A DNA stretch of 64,000 nt from assembly GCA_022393335.1 (NCBI GenBank), contig JAJEKB010021086.1, positions 1 to 64,000 of the forward strand, written 5' to 3'. The notes under the pieces were generated by a model. The model ran no database searches. It was not told the origin of the DNA and saw only the letters and a list, made by a program, of their open reading frames with translations. Positions 1 through 12,050 of the stretch are shown here, piece by piece (within the stretch, counting starts at the first letter, position 1; each line of letters opens with the position of its first letter). The translations under genes and the position numbers were made by a program. This stretch comes from Macrotrachela quadricornifera (Eukaryota > Rotifera > Eurotatoria > Philodinida > Philodinidae).

Positions 1-132
1 CCTGGAACACAAATTGAACAAATTCAATCTCATTTAACTGATAATGGCCAATTAAAAATAGAAGCACCATTTGTTGAACCAAAGGAAACACCAAAATCAA
101 TTGAAGGACAAAAGAAAGAAAGTCAAAAATAA
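1..132 (+). CDS. Small heat-shock protein (alpha-crystallin family), C-terminal end
   Basis: Partial gene entering from the left edge. The frame is open from base 1 to a TAA at 130-132, giving 43 residues. The start reads PGTQIEQIQSHLTDNGQLKI, which fits the end of the alpha-crystallin domain, where family members carry an S-x-L-s-x-D-G-x-L-x-I pattern followed by a short polar tail. Here a Lys/Glu-rich tail follows. Family role: ATP-independent holdase chaperones that bind unfolding proteins in the cytosol. The N-terminal arm and most of the domain lie outside the window, so the subfamily cannot be named. Confidence 0.75.
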   Translation, partial: PGTQIEQIQSHLTDNGQLKIEAPFVEPKETPKSIEGQKKESQK

Positions 133-2191
133 TTATTTCAGAGATATAGCTATCTTTTTTTCTTTTTTGTGCTTGTATAATAGTTGTTTGTTTTGTATTT
201 ATTGATTGAAAATAAAAATTTATATAATTAATATCTATTCTTTCTTTTTTCGTTTAGTGTCCTGTATTATATATTGGAATGAAAGTTTCGGAGGAAAGCC
301 AATGATGGTACAAAAAATGTTCTGAATATTTCAAATTCGATTAGGTGGAGTAACTAGAGGCAACAGCCGTTTATTGAGAATCTAATTAAAAAATAGAAAA
401 ATTTTAAAAAGTATTGTTTAGTTGTGTATAGAGTTGACCTTGATCATTCTAAATGTTTAAGGCGTTAGTGCTGCTTAACATTTGAAGGTAGATGGGGTAG
501 GATAACTAGAATAAAAATGGAAGGAAAACATCTTTTTACTTAAAGCTTGTGTATAACTCCGTTACTAAACAAGCTTAATCTCATACGTTTTGATTTTATT
601 TGAAAAAGGACACCATGAAGTTTTTTTTGTCTAACACAATGTTAATAAATACTTTTGAATGTATTTCATTTTTGAAGAAGATAAAAAATTTTAGTATTTT
701 TCTAATAGCAGAGAATGATATACAGCATATTTCATATATTTATTTCTACTTTTATTGTAATGATGAATTTTAAATGATCACAATCTTTTATAAATATTGT
801 ATTGACATTTTATCTGATACATTCTTACAGAAAGAATACAGCTATATCATATATAATGACAACAGAAATTACAAAATTCTCCAATATTCTCAGTTCACTA
901 TCTATCAAAGATTTTAGCTATTTCAAGAACAAACTATTCTTCACAAAGTATTAGCTAGGCAATTTCACTAAAAAGTATCAAGCGAAATGACTCCATAGCA
1001 TTTGTAAGAGTATATGATCATTTAAAGTTTATTATTATGATAAAAATAGATGTAAATACATGAAAAATACTGTACATTGCTCTTTATTCTAAGAAAATAT
1101 TAACTTCTTCTATTACAGTCAGATATGATACACTTTGAAAAATATTTCTGAACTCTATATTAGACAAAAACAACTTAATGATCTCCTCTTTCAAATCAAA
1201 GAAAATATTAATTAGATTAAATTTGTTGAATAATGGAGTTATACGCATTTTTTAAGTGAACACAGTATTTAGAATACATTGTATAACTGAACGAAGTCTA
1301 GATGTGAAACCGTTTATGATTATTTACTTATATTGTCGTCATATAAAATAATATGCTATCTTTCTTATAGAAGGGTTTTTATTTTTTTACAAGGCTAGAA
1401 AAATTCCCATGAACTTTAGAATCATTTAGTTTATACCTACGTTAGCCTCTCCACTACAATTCGCTAGCCTTTTTGCATTCGCCAATATGAACGTTAGCAC
1501 TATTTTAGCTAAATCAATTCTATCAAAGTGTTCTTCATAAATACATGGTAACAAATCTTTTGCTTTTTTTGTGTAAAATATTTAAGTGTCAATGTAGCAG
1601 ATTGTTTGGAGGACATTCGCTGAGTATAACTTGAAATATAGCCGTTCACATTATGTTATACTCAAAAAAAAATATTTTTTTGAAAGGAAAATTGTGAATT
1701 TAAAATGTATTTCCTGAAATTCGTCGGCGTCTATTACAATGCATTGGAATTCACCAGAACGTACAATCTATTTGTTCTCACAGAAGATTTCAAATCCATG
1801 TTTTTAAATGCCAGAAAAAAAATAACATTTGCTCTCCATAATTCTATGATTTTCTTGTACATTGAGATATAGTGTATTAATTACTTGTATTCGATTTTCA
1901 AGGAATGAATAGAAATGATGAACAACTATGTTGTAAAAGCTACTCAATTCAAATCAATCCGGTAACATTTTGCAAGTTTCACTAGATGACTCTACCATCA
2001 AAATTAAAGATGATTTGAATAAGTTTAATTTGAAAAATGACGACACGAACTTTGTTCTGTAAGAGCAATGTAACAATTGTTAAAAAAAGACTAATGAATA
2101 TTTAAAATTTTATATAAGTTATTTATACCTAATCATTTCTTAAAAAGCGCGAGTAATTTATTTAAAAAAACTTTGTTTTATCTGAATAGAA
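133..2191. other. Intergenic spacer without recognisable genes
   Basis: About 2 kb of AT-rich sequence between the sHSP 3' end and the EF-hand gene. I see no ORF with coding character, no RNA gene and no clear repeat. The last few hundred bases should hold the promoter of the EF-hand gene. Confidence 0.6.
211..216 (+). terminator. Poly(A) signal of the sHSP gene
   Basis: AATAAA about 80 bp after the sHSP stop codon, in an AT-rich 3' UTR. Confidence 0.5.
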
Positions 2192-3999
2192 ATGACATCA
2201 TCTCATCATATATCACATTCTGAGACATCCCATATGACACTTAATGTACGTTATGATGATGATGTCAAATCATTCACACCTTCGATTATAAGTCGATCTT
2301 CTATATCGACATCTCTATCTGGTTCAACAGCTACGGAAGTAGGGCAAGAGCAAATTGATCATATACGTGATGCATTTGCTGTGTTTGACAAAGAAATGAC
2401 GGGTTCAATTACAACAGAACAATTCAGGTAACTAATTTGATGAATTGGATAGTTTACAAGATGACTAGGAGATATTAATATGACAGTGTAAGAATTGATT
2501 TGTTAAAAAAACAATTGAAATTTCCATTTCATTATGTATAGAACGTGAAACTTAACGAATGACTAGTTTGTCATATCTAAAACATTGTCATCGTGAAATC
2601 ATAGCTGATAAGTTTAACTAGATTTATTTTCTTTTTAGCAAAGTTCTTGAAAAACTCGGATATAACGTTCCTGAAGCTGAACTTACCACATTTATTAATC
2701 AACTCGATATTGATAAATCAGGTGAATGACTTACATTTCTGATAAATAAAATCATTCAAATGCTTTATTCTTTTAGGAACTATTGAATTTGAAGAATATC
2801 TCAGTTTTATGTTAACATTTGTCAAAAAAAATATTACAACGGAAAGTAATCTCAAAGATGCTTTTAATCTCTTCGATCAAGATGGTGATGGTTTTATTGA
2901 TGTAACAGATTTACGAGAAATTATGACAAATTTAGGTGAAAAAATTACAGATGAAGATATTGATGAAATGATTCGCGAAGCTGATATTGGTATATGGATG
3001 AATCTACTAAAAGTCGCCAGTCAATACGGTGACCTTGTCTGGATCTTGCGAAACTTTCAGAGCTTGAAGAGTTTTTTACGCTGATCATTTTGATTGCAAA
3101 GTTTTAAAAATTTGATCGTATTTTCACTGAGTTATAGGTGAAATACGTTTACGACATTTTTTCGTAAAAATCAGAGTTGAATTAGCATCGAAAAATTGGT
3201 ATTATGTCACTATTTGTCATTCGAATCATTAAACTAATGACATATTCTGATTCCTCATTTGAAATAACACCACGATTCACAGAAATTAATAGAGTTTTCA
3301 TAGACTTTTTCGGGATCCTTTTATTCACTGTATGAAGTAATAGTTAATGAAAATATTTGAAAAATTTAATTAGAAAAGTGGGTCTTGCTAGATCAGTAGA
3401 GCAAAATTTGCTTTACAACATATTAATTTCTTTACCTCTCCTCAACTATCATTTTAAAAGTAGCGAGCGTCAAAAATACTTTATAAGCAAGACCCACTTT
3501 TCTGATTAAATTTTTCAAATATTTTCATTAAGTATTACTTCACTCAGTGAATAATAGGATCCCAAAAAAGACTATGAAAATTCTATTAATTTTCGTGAAT
3601 TGTGATGTAGTTTTAAATGAGGAATCAGAATATGTCATTAGTTTAATGATTCGAATGACAAATAGTGACATAATACCAATTTTTCGATGTTACTTCAACT
3701 CTGATTTTTACGAAAAACTGTCGCAAATGTATTTCAACTATAACTCAGTGAAAATACGATCAAATTTTTAAAACTTTACTATCAAAATGATCAGCGTAAA
3801 AAACTCTTCAAACTCTGAAAGTTTCGCTAGATTCGAACAAAGTCAGCATATTGACTGGCGAACTTTGGTGGATTCACCCATATACGATATTTTCTTGTTC
3901 ACAACATCATTTATTAAATATAGATTCTTTTCAATTTTTTTAGATAAAGATTTTAAAGTTAATTTTTATGAATTTCAGCGAATTATGAATTTTAAATGA
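2192..3999 (+). CDS. Calmodulin/centrin-like EF-hand protein
   Basis: Predicted exons 2192-2427, 2639-2721, 2777-2989 and 3944-3999 join in frame to 195 residues. A Ser/Thr/His-rich N-terminal extension of about 55 residues precedes four EF-hands in calmodulin spacing. Loop 1 ([12 protein letters not shown]) is degenerate. Loop 2 (DIDKSGTIEFEE) looks fully calcium-competent. Loop 3 ([12 protein letters not shown]) has Asp instead of Glu at position 12. Loop 4 ([12 protein letters not shown]) has Phe where the loop Gly normally sits. The stretch [13 protein letters not shown] is near-identical to calmodulin. Likely a calcium sensor; centrin or a calmodulin-like protein is possible. The last intron (2990-3943, 954 bp) contains a large foldback element, whereas the other introns are 211 and 55 bp. 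A poly(A) signal lies at 4046-4051. Confidence 0.85.
2990..3885. mobile_element. Foldback/MITE-like element with ~399 bp inverted arms
   Basis: Bases 2990-3388 and 3487-3885 are inverted copies of each other, about 90% identical by eye and equal in length (399 bp), with a 98 bp spacer. Both termini read GTATATGG going inward. The element carries no plausible protein; ORFs inside it are incidental. It fills most of the last intron of the EF-hand gene, and its left terminus coincides with that intron's GT donor. The motif GATATT lies at 2983-2988, one base short of the left end, and again at 3886-3891 directly after the right end, so it may be a target-site duplication. Confidence 0.85.
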
Positions 4000-4045
4000 A
4001 AACATTCAAAGTTATATGCACCTGTCATTTTATTAATGAAATGCA

Positions 4046-4051
4046 AATAAA
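4046..4051 (+). terminator. Poly(A) signal of the EF-hand gene
   Basis: AATAAA 46 bp after the TGA at 3997-3999. A reverse-strand AATAAA (TTTATT at 4029-4034) serves the convergent peptide gene, so the two 3' ends overlap. Confidence 0.55.
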
Positions 4052-4062
4052 ACAATACATGA

Positions 4063-4281
4063 TTAAAATAATTTTCTATTTCGACGTTTCCACGTTTGTG
4101 CTCGAATTTGACTCAGATCAACAGTAGTAGTTGGTTCTGGAGTAGTTTCTGCAACATCATCTATAGCCACAGCTGCATTTTCATTTGTATATTCTTCTTG
4201 GACTTGTTGGTTTAAGTGACCATGGAGAGCCATAATCAAAGCAAAAAAGATAAACAAACTAGCGAATGATAATAGACGCAT
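4063..4281 (-). CDS. Small secreted peptide precursor, unrecognised
   Basis: Single-exon ORF of 72 residues. The first ~20 residues (MRLLSFASLFIFFALIMALH) form a typical signal peptide. An acidic, Thr/Pro-rich middle follows (ENAAVAIDDVAETTPEPTTT). The C-terminus is basic and ends QTWKRRNRKLF, containing possible dibasic processing sites. No cysteines and no amidation Gly are seen. A TATA-like run lies about 50-60 bp upstream (near 4332-4343), and a reverse-strand AATAAA lies just downstream of the stop. I do not recognise the family. A secreted or antimicrobial-type peptide, or a peptide-hormone precursor, are both guesses. Confidence 0.55.
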   Translation of the reverse strand: MRLLSFASLFIFFALIMALHGHLNQQVQEEYTNENAAVAIDDVAETTPEPTTTVDLSQIRAQTWKRRNRKLF

Positions 4282-6533
4282 CGTTATTATATTGTCGAAC
4301 GAAAATCACAATATAAAAGAGAATGGAATCAATATATATATACGATAACTTATCCAAGTTTAATAAATGAATACAATCTGTTGCATGTAATATCTAACGT
4401 TATATTTATCGAACAAATGCAAAACATCGAATTACTTGAATTTCAATAACACTCAAGTTTTAAGTGCAAGAAAATAGGCATCACTTTCTTTCTGTTTTAT
4501 TTGCACATCTGTCCGTTTGAAATCGATTATGAAGTATTTGTGCAAAAATGACTAAATAAAATAAATAATATCATTTTATGACCAATATATAGAGGATATA
4601 GTTCACTTTATAAGAACATTGAAACAGATTACATGTGACATCACATAAAATATTTGACTATGATCTCATTCATACTAAGATAATAGCATTCAAAATAAAG
4701 AAGCTGTACTATTAACGTCTATGCATACAGTGATACCTGTATCATATTCATTTTTCATCAGTTTGCGTGTGAAAAAAATTTATTACTAATTTTGGTTTCT
4801 ATTATTAGAGTGACATATGTGATACCACTTTATAATCTGATTCATCTTGTCAAACAGATAGTTAATATAATTGCTCTTGAAAATAATTTATTAAATAACG
4901 ATTATCAATTATTTGTGACTTTTGTATGTATTGGTGCTTATTTATCTGTACTTTTCTTCATTGAAAAAAGAATTGATTAGTATAGTTCGACTACTTCTAT
5001 TTTATTTAGTTTGTCTCATACATATTATTTTCAGATTAATTCCTTCTTAAATATGGAAATGTTTTTGCAAAAGAAAATAATGATGGCTGTGAATAGAATG
5101 CATTGCCGTTCATATTAACGTATAATTAACTAGAACATAATAAATCTGTTTGTTTTTTATAATTTAACTCTCTGATCACAAGGACATAACCGTGGTAGTG
5201 CTTGTTATAATTCAAATACGATAAATTTTTCTTACTTTCAAACTATATAGTGTTTTATTATACTTGTCAAGGTGTCCTTTCTTTTTTAAAGTACTCTTAT
5301 ACAAGAACTGTGCTAATTCGTTATGTTTGACACGTATACAAGCATCCTGTTTTTTGATTAAAAATTAGAGATGTTTGTATCTTTGCTTATATTTAGCCTT
5401 ATATCTTTCAACATGTAGCAACGATAACAATTGTTGCAACTCAAACACGATAAACTTATATTTTAAATTATGGAGGGAATTAACTGATCCTCGAGATTGT
5501 CTCTCTTTCTTTCTCACGAAGTTGTTGTGTCAACAGTTGAAACTACTACACATATCTTATATGTATGTATCACTTTTTATATTGTTGTAAAATCATCAAT
5601 ATCTAATTTTCTGAATACTTTCACTTTCTTTCGTGATAAAGATTCATCTATGAATATAAGTATATGTTGATTGAATGTCTTTAACTATCTGTTCTCAAAC
5701 ATGGTAGATTTTATACTTTTCAATCATTCAATAATATGCTTTATATGTCAACCACTTATATTTTTTCCTATAGCGTTGCTGTCCAATTAATTAAACTGGT
5801 TCAACTTATTAAACGTACACGAAAAAAATAGTTATATCCGTTTATTTTAAGACCAAGATTTTTTTTTATAAATCTAAATACTTGTTCTTCTGCTTGCATG
5901 ATTGTAACAAATTACCATGATCTAAAATGTACATGTATGTCACGAGTGTTTAGGTTCCAGTTATTTTCTTTCTCATACATTGGTCCGTATTATTAGAATA
6001 TTCGATGTATTTTAACATTTTCTTATCACAACGTTGTGGGTAATTATATTGCAACTACAGCTTATTTTTTCAGTAGGATACGGAAATAATTTGATGCTGA
6101 GTAATTCATGTGGTGATTTAGTAAGTGATAGATCATGTTCATAATAACAGTAACAATCAGGAATGATTACTAAATCGCTCTAATTACAGAAATATTCTCC
6201 GTTTCAGACATCAAACTTATTTTTTGCTCTGTTAACAATATTTATCAATTATTTCTTTTTTGCATAATACTAAAATAAAATGTTTTAATCACACAATCTT
6301 CATCTTATTTGCATATCTTATACCTTCACATATTATAAGTAATGTATTAAAGAGCAGCCATTGCTAGGCTAACATCAACTATTTCATCAAAAATATGCAT
6401 TGTGACGATGCTTTTATGTCTTATCTAATCAAATATGCATTCCATCTTCGATGATTGTTTGCAATCATCTTCTGTAATCTAAAGATGAACAACAATAAAC
6501 ATCTATTTTACCAGAAATCTTACTGAATGCTTC

Positions 6534-6565
<32 letters not shown>

Positions 6566-7746
6566 TTTATGATAGACATTTTTTATACTAGAGATAATTT
6601 GTATTCATAACATTTTAAATAATACAATGGCGAGAATGATTATCAGTGACAAAAAAGTCACAGTACTTTAATTAAAATAATATTCAGATTTTGGTGCATA
6701 ACAGTAAATATACAGTATATTGAAACTGTGAGACCAAGCTGAAGCGTATGTTGTTCTAGCTAAATTATAGAAAAAAATCTATTTTACTTTTATAAGTCAC
6801 CAACATTATATCTCTTCGCGGAAGTGAGAAATCGATCTCATGCACTAGTGTACTAATATAATTAGTAACGGATTTCTAAAAAAACATATTTTCACTTTTT
6901 TTTTATTTTTGTTCTTCTGGTTACATATATGTATATATAATTATTTTATTTAATACATACTTCACACAATCATTGAGGAAATATCGTTTTGATTACACTT
7001 TGTTTTAAAAAAAGGAAATAAAAGTTCAAAAAAAAATAAGCATGGATACGAGTGTAAACTAGGTAGTATTTTGGTTTGATAAAACAAAATGTATTTAATT
7101 TTCATTTTTTTTATGTGTAAACATAATTATTTTCAAAATGAAAATTGTTAATATTTGATTTAGATTACTTGAAAAATCAGCCAAAGTTTTTACCAATTTT
7201 ATTATATCTAGCTAGACTTATTTTTTGAATTGACCAGACGAATTATTTATTGCAAATATAAATTTTATAGAAAAGAAACGATGTATAAAGAAAAAAAAAA
7301 GAAAGCAGCTTTTGCGACAATCATAACTATTCATCTATGCTCTTTAATGATGATTGAACGTTTTGTTATATGATGCCTTTTTCTTCTTCTTCAATTCGTT
7401 AAGTATGGTCGATTGCTTTTTAGTCTTTCTTTTCAAGGTTATTATCATTATAATTATTCATATAGCGTTTCCGCTCACCAAAGACGTTTGCATACATATA
7501 TGTGTGCAGCAGATTATAAATCTCTTCATTCCGTTCAAATGAGCAGCAGTAACAAGAAGACAAGTATAAAAGTGTGGTCACGTGCAGCAGGAGGTCAGGA
7601 ACAATGGTCAAGCTTCAATAAAGAAGCAAAAAAAACAACACAATATATGCTATGTCACACACACATATATATACGCTCGATGAAACAGGTTATAATTATT
7701 TGTATATTGACTAATATTAATATATATATGTAGATGTATTGTACTT
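4282..7746. other. AT-rich intergenic region
   Basis: About 3.5 kb separating two minus-strand genes. Short ORFs here (for example 4792-4980 and 5375-5590) show no family resemblance or coding bias and are treated as chance. It contains a (TA)n run at 6534-6560. Confidence 0.55.
6534..6560. repeat. (AT)n microsatellite
   Basis: Uninterrupted AT dinucleotide repeat of about 13 units. Confidence 0.95.
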
Positions 7747-7925
7747 TTATTTGATCGGTATAAAGAAATTATGGCAAGCACAGTTCATGGTTGATGCTAT
7801 CTGTTGTTTACGATGTAAAGTTTCTAATAAACAAGTCTGACATACAATTGTTGATGTTGTTGACAATGATGGCGGTTCACATGTATAATAATGTGGTGTT
7901 GATTGATGATGAATTGGAATAAATT

Positions 7926-7956
<31 letters not shown>

Positions 7957-9315
7957 ATAATGTGCAAGAGTACATGAACAGCAACAACAACAACGATGAC
8001 GATCAAATGATGGACGAATTTCTTCATAAATATTTGTTGAATTATGATGAGAAGATGTTTCATCAGAATTTAAACGTTGTTCGCTATGTGCCATATGAAG
8101 ACTTAAATTAGAATTATTTGTCATGGTTAATGATGGATATTGATTATGTGTAACAGTAGTTGTAGTTAATGGAGTTAGACAATCGTATGATGTTGGTATG
8201 ACCTAAAAAAAAAGAGTTAATAATGAATTTCTAATTTTGAATTGTTAATATAAAATTGTTTTTTTTCAAATCAAATATCATTTATATAATCGTATAATGA
8301 ATTGATTGGGTTAGTTTAATAAATTATTCAATGACTTCTAATTTCCTTCCGTAATGTGAATATGTAATAAAAAATTAAATTTACCGGAAAAGAATCTTAC
8401 TCTTCATATAGAATAGAAGCGATAGATGCTTTAATTTTTGAAGTAGATTTTTTTTATCAAATATATTTGTAACTCTTTTTTTCCATTTCTATTTGATATC
8501 TTCCTATCAATTTTTTTAATCTGTCAAAAGATTTTTTTCTCTTTCTCTATTGACAACTATCCATCTATTAAAGATTTTTTCGTCTACTTTATCTATTTAT
8601 TCTCATGATAAGACGAGCTTTAATGTAAACAGGCTCTACTATCCATCCCTCTTTAAACATCCGCTTTGAATTCATTACGTTTATCCCACTTGGCAACAAT
8701 TAACTCAGATTGTCTATTCTTATAGTCAATATATCTATCTTGTAATAACGATTACATAATTCTTACACTCGAGAATGATGTACATCCGTCGCCGCCACTA
8801 CTATTGCTGCCAAGATTGCCATTTGTATTTGTTGTTTTGATAAATGCCACATCACTGTTATTCGCTTCTCGAATGCTGCTATTCACACTATTCATGTCTG
8901 TTGCTCGACGATGACGATATCGTAATTTATGATGAAATCGAAATCTATAAATGTGCAAAACAAAAAAAAAAGGAAGAATATCAATCAATGAAAAATAACA
9001 ACTGTTTTCTTACTTAACACCGAGTAAAAATAGTATAAGACATGTTGAAGTTAAAGCAATGAATATACCAAGAATAATTGAAATAATTGTTAAATAAGAT
9101 GAATCTGTTGTACGTTGACGAAGATTTGTTAATGTTGAAGATGAACTAGATGATAATTTACAAGTTGTTGTTAAAAGTAATTCAGGAAATGTTGGAGGAC
9201 GTGGTGGTGGAACAAGAAGATAACATGCAGATTGTTTTCGACATGTTTCATATTTTTGAAAATGATTAATATCATTAAATGAACCAATTTTTAAATCAGA
9301 TAAAGTTCGATTCAT
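7747..9315 (-). CDS. Single-pass membrane protein with Cys cluster and polyQ, unrecognised
   Basis: Three exons (9315-9014, 8944-8767, 8202-7747) join in phase to 311 residues from the ATG at 9315. An acceptor-like AG just upstream of the ATG leaves open that more 5' exons exist. A short N-terminal part with two Cys and a Pro-rich stretch (LLVPPPRPPTFPE) precedes one strong membrane segment at residues ~74-100 (LTIISIILGIFIALTSTCLI). A basic stop-transfer segment follows (RFHHKLRYRHRRA). The rest is low-complexity: Ser/Asn/Gly-rich, then a Cys run (RHRCCCCCSC), then about 11 glutamines. The layout suggests a type I or signal-anchor protein with a long cytoplasmic tail that could be palmitoylated. 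I cannot assign a family; ephrin and receptor-kinase matches were considered and not found. Confidence 0.6.
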
Positions 9316-9458
9316 TATTTCATACTGTTAAATCTACAATAGAAAAAAGAAAGAAAGGCAACTCACATTCGATTCTTATTTTCTATTCTTTTCTTTCTAT
9401 CACGTTTGTTCGTATGTGACACAGTTCAACAATTATTACTTCTCTCAACAAGAATATA

Positions 9459-9488
9459 CAGAGAGAGAGAGAGAGAGAAAGAGAGAGA
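9459..9488. repeat. (GA)n microsatellite
   Basis: GA-dinucleotide tract with one interruption, upstream of the membrane-protein gene. Confidence 0.9.
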
Positions 9489-12003
9489 ATTAGAAGAGAA
9501 GGACATTTTTGCTTACTTATTTCTCTTATATTTCTTTTTTTGATGTGCATGTGAGACGACTAAGAGTGTTGACAGACGCAATACGTATGTATGCACGAGA
9601 CAGTACGGCAAACACAAAGCGCTTTTCCCTAAATTAGTCTGCTGTTAACTCATACAAACTTAAATGGAAAACAGAAGATGATTATTGCTTGCATAAAAAA
9701 TACATTGATTTTAACTCGACACTCATGAGACAAAATGAAATTGATATAAAACCTTGATCAAATTGGACAAGTTTTTACTAAATTTTTCTTGCATGAAAAC
9801 AATTGCGGATCAATTTGATAGCCTTGTCCTTTTTCTATGTTTAGCAATCTCTCACGGGAAGTAATAAGAAGGTGTTAAGAAAAAATATCAAACACGACAA
9901 GCTTAACATTATTAAACAATGGATAAGAAAAAAAAAGCAAAGTAATTATAAAAAGGAATACGGTTAATTATAATAATACTGATAGGTTACAAGCAAGAAG
10001 TTTGCTTATAAATAGATAAAAAATTTATAGCTAAAGCTATCATTGTGAATTCATAAATAAAGATACTAGTGACAATAATAGACAACATATTTATATCTTC
10101 TACTGGTACTTCCATACTGTCAATCATTGTTGCTTTATGATCAGACTAGACATACGTAAAAACATGTTCAAAGGGTATCACGCTCCCATGACTATATCAT
10201 TGTTTATATTGTACATACGTAAATGATACTTACTAAGTATAAAAAAAAAAAAGAAGTTCAAAGCTCCTACTCATTCTTTTCCTCTTTTCTTAGTAATGAT
10301 ACATCTATTCATTTTCGTCTATTTAGCATGTCGTGTACATATATATATATATATATACAAATATTTATTGCAATCAATCTCGATACATCACCATCATCAT
10401 TATCATCATCTTCTTCCTTCGTATATTTTCGAATCATACTGATAATTAGAGTTTCTCTCTTTCTCTTTCTCTCTCGCTTATGCTTTTTTACTTTACTTCA
10501 TGATGTCGTGTCACAAGAAGGTGTTTCTAATTTGATTTCTTTTCGAACACTAGTTTGATCAACACAATGTAATTATAGAACATACCGTGCTTGTGTGTGA
10601 CCTTCACTCATGTTCAATCATATAGAAAGAAAGACGACAAAAAAAGAAACCTCTTATACATATATACATGTATATATATATATATATATATGTACATATG
10701 GTATGGCATAGAGCGCATCAAATAACGATAAATCGTAGAAAATAGAAGCAAAGGAGGAGAAATATTCATATGCTCAAGGTAGAAAGAGATCACAATTGTG
10801 GAACAAATGGTTAAATACTATAAATCATCGAATTCAACAAGAGCATGCACGTGTGTTTGCAGACACGCGCATAGACACTAATGGATGCCTAGACAGATAG
10901 AGACTACTTTTTAATATCCTCAAATAATAATAATAATGAATAATGAAAAATGAACCAAATCAAACAATGATAAAAAAATATATAGATGTGTTTTTTGTTT
11001 ATTTAATAATCATTTGATTATAATATGATTAATTTAGAAATTTTAACAATAAGAGGTGTTTTACAGTTTTGTTTAACAAAAATAAATCTCTGTCTATTTA
11101 ATACATCATAAAACAATAACATTCTGAACAATTACTTCAATCATCACAATGTGTGAAACTATAGAACTTAGATAATATCTTTTGAAATGCATGGGAATCA
11201 TGAACAAAGTTCGAATTAGCACTTCATTATATTATATCAGATTGTTAGAAGATCGACATTCTATTCCACTAATTTTATTTCCACTGACATTCTTTAATAA
11301 AAAAGAAAACGTCTTCAGTTTTATTTCATCTATGAATAAATCTATATTTTTTTCTATTTGTTTTTAAGTAAAACTTGAGACGATGACTTATAATAAAAGA
11401 AAAAAAAATGACTAAAATTGTTCATTTCTATTTATCATAAATGAAATCGAACTAATACACGTATTAATTCATTTATGATAGACTTTATATTTAATCTGAT
11501 AAAGAATTTTACCTCTCGATTAGTTTTCATTTTTACCTGTATTCTTATGATTTGTTTATTGAATAAAGATGTATTTCTTTTTCACATTAACTTCTAAGAT
11601 TTAAATGTGTAAATGACTTCTCTTCTTCTTCTCACTTGATTGTTAAACAATCGCATTTTTTTTTCTTCTTCTGATAGGATGGCGACAGCGGCATCTCAGC
11701 ATTTATTTCTCATTTAATGTAAAATGAGAAAGCTCAATGTGTGTACATATAATCTATCACATAGAACAAGCTTCAAAAGCAAATGAGAGATCATTTATTA
11801 ACTTGACAGATTGTGTAATTTTGTATTTTTCGTTTCAAGAGTTTGCTTTTAAACGGATATTTAACAAGTCTGCCTTGAGGGTTAGTCAATCCTAGTGTCA
11901 AGTTCTTCAATGTCACATCAATCATGTTTGTTGTGTCGGCAACTGACCTCCATCATTGAACACGTTTTCAAATATCCGTTTTTTTTTCTTACATACCTTC
12001 ATT

Positions 12004-12050
12004 GTGTGTGTGTGTATGTGGGAGATATATATATATATATATATATATAT
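12004..12050. repeat. Compound (GT)n/(AT)n microsatellite
   Basis: A GT run followed by about 13 AT units. Confidence 0.95.

Noticed and set aside
7354..7733. Overlapping ORFs on both strands near 7.4-7.7 kb
   Set aside because: Short, mutually overlapping, low complexity, no resemblance to proteins.
7747..9315. Ephrin or receptor relationship for the membrane protein
   Set aside because: No YWN, CPHY-like or other ephrin motifs; only the general single-pass layout is shared.
10223..10558. 111-codon plus-strand ORF
   Set aside because: Composed of Ser/Phe/Leu from poly-pyrimidine tracts and a TA microsatellite; no domain, no splice support.
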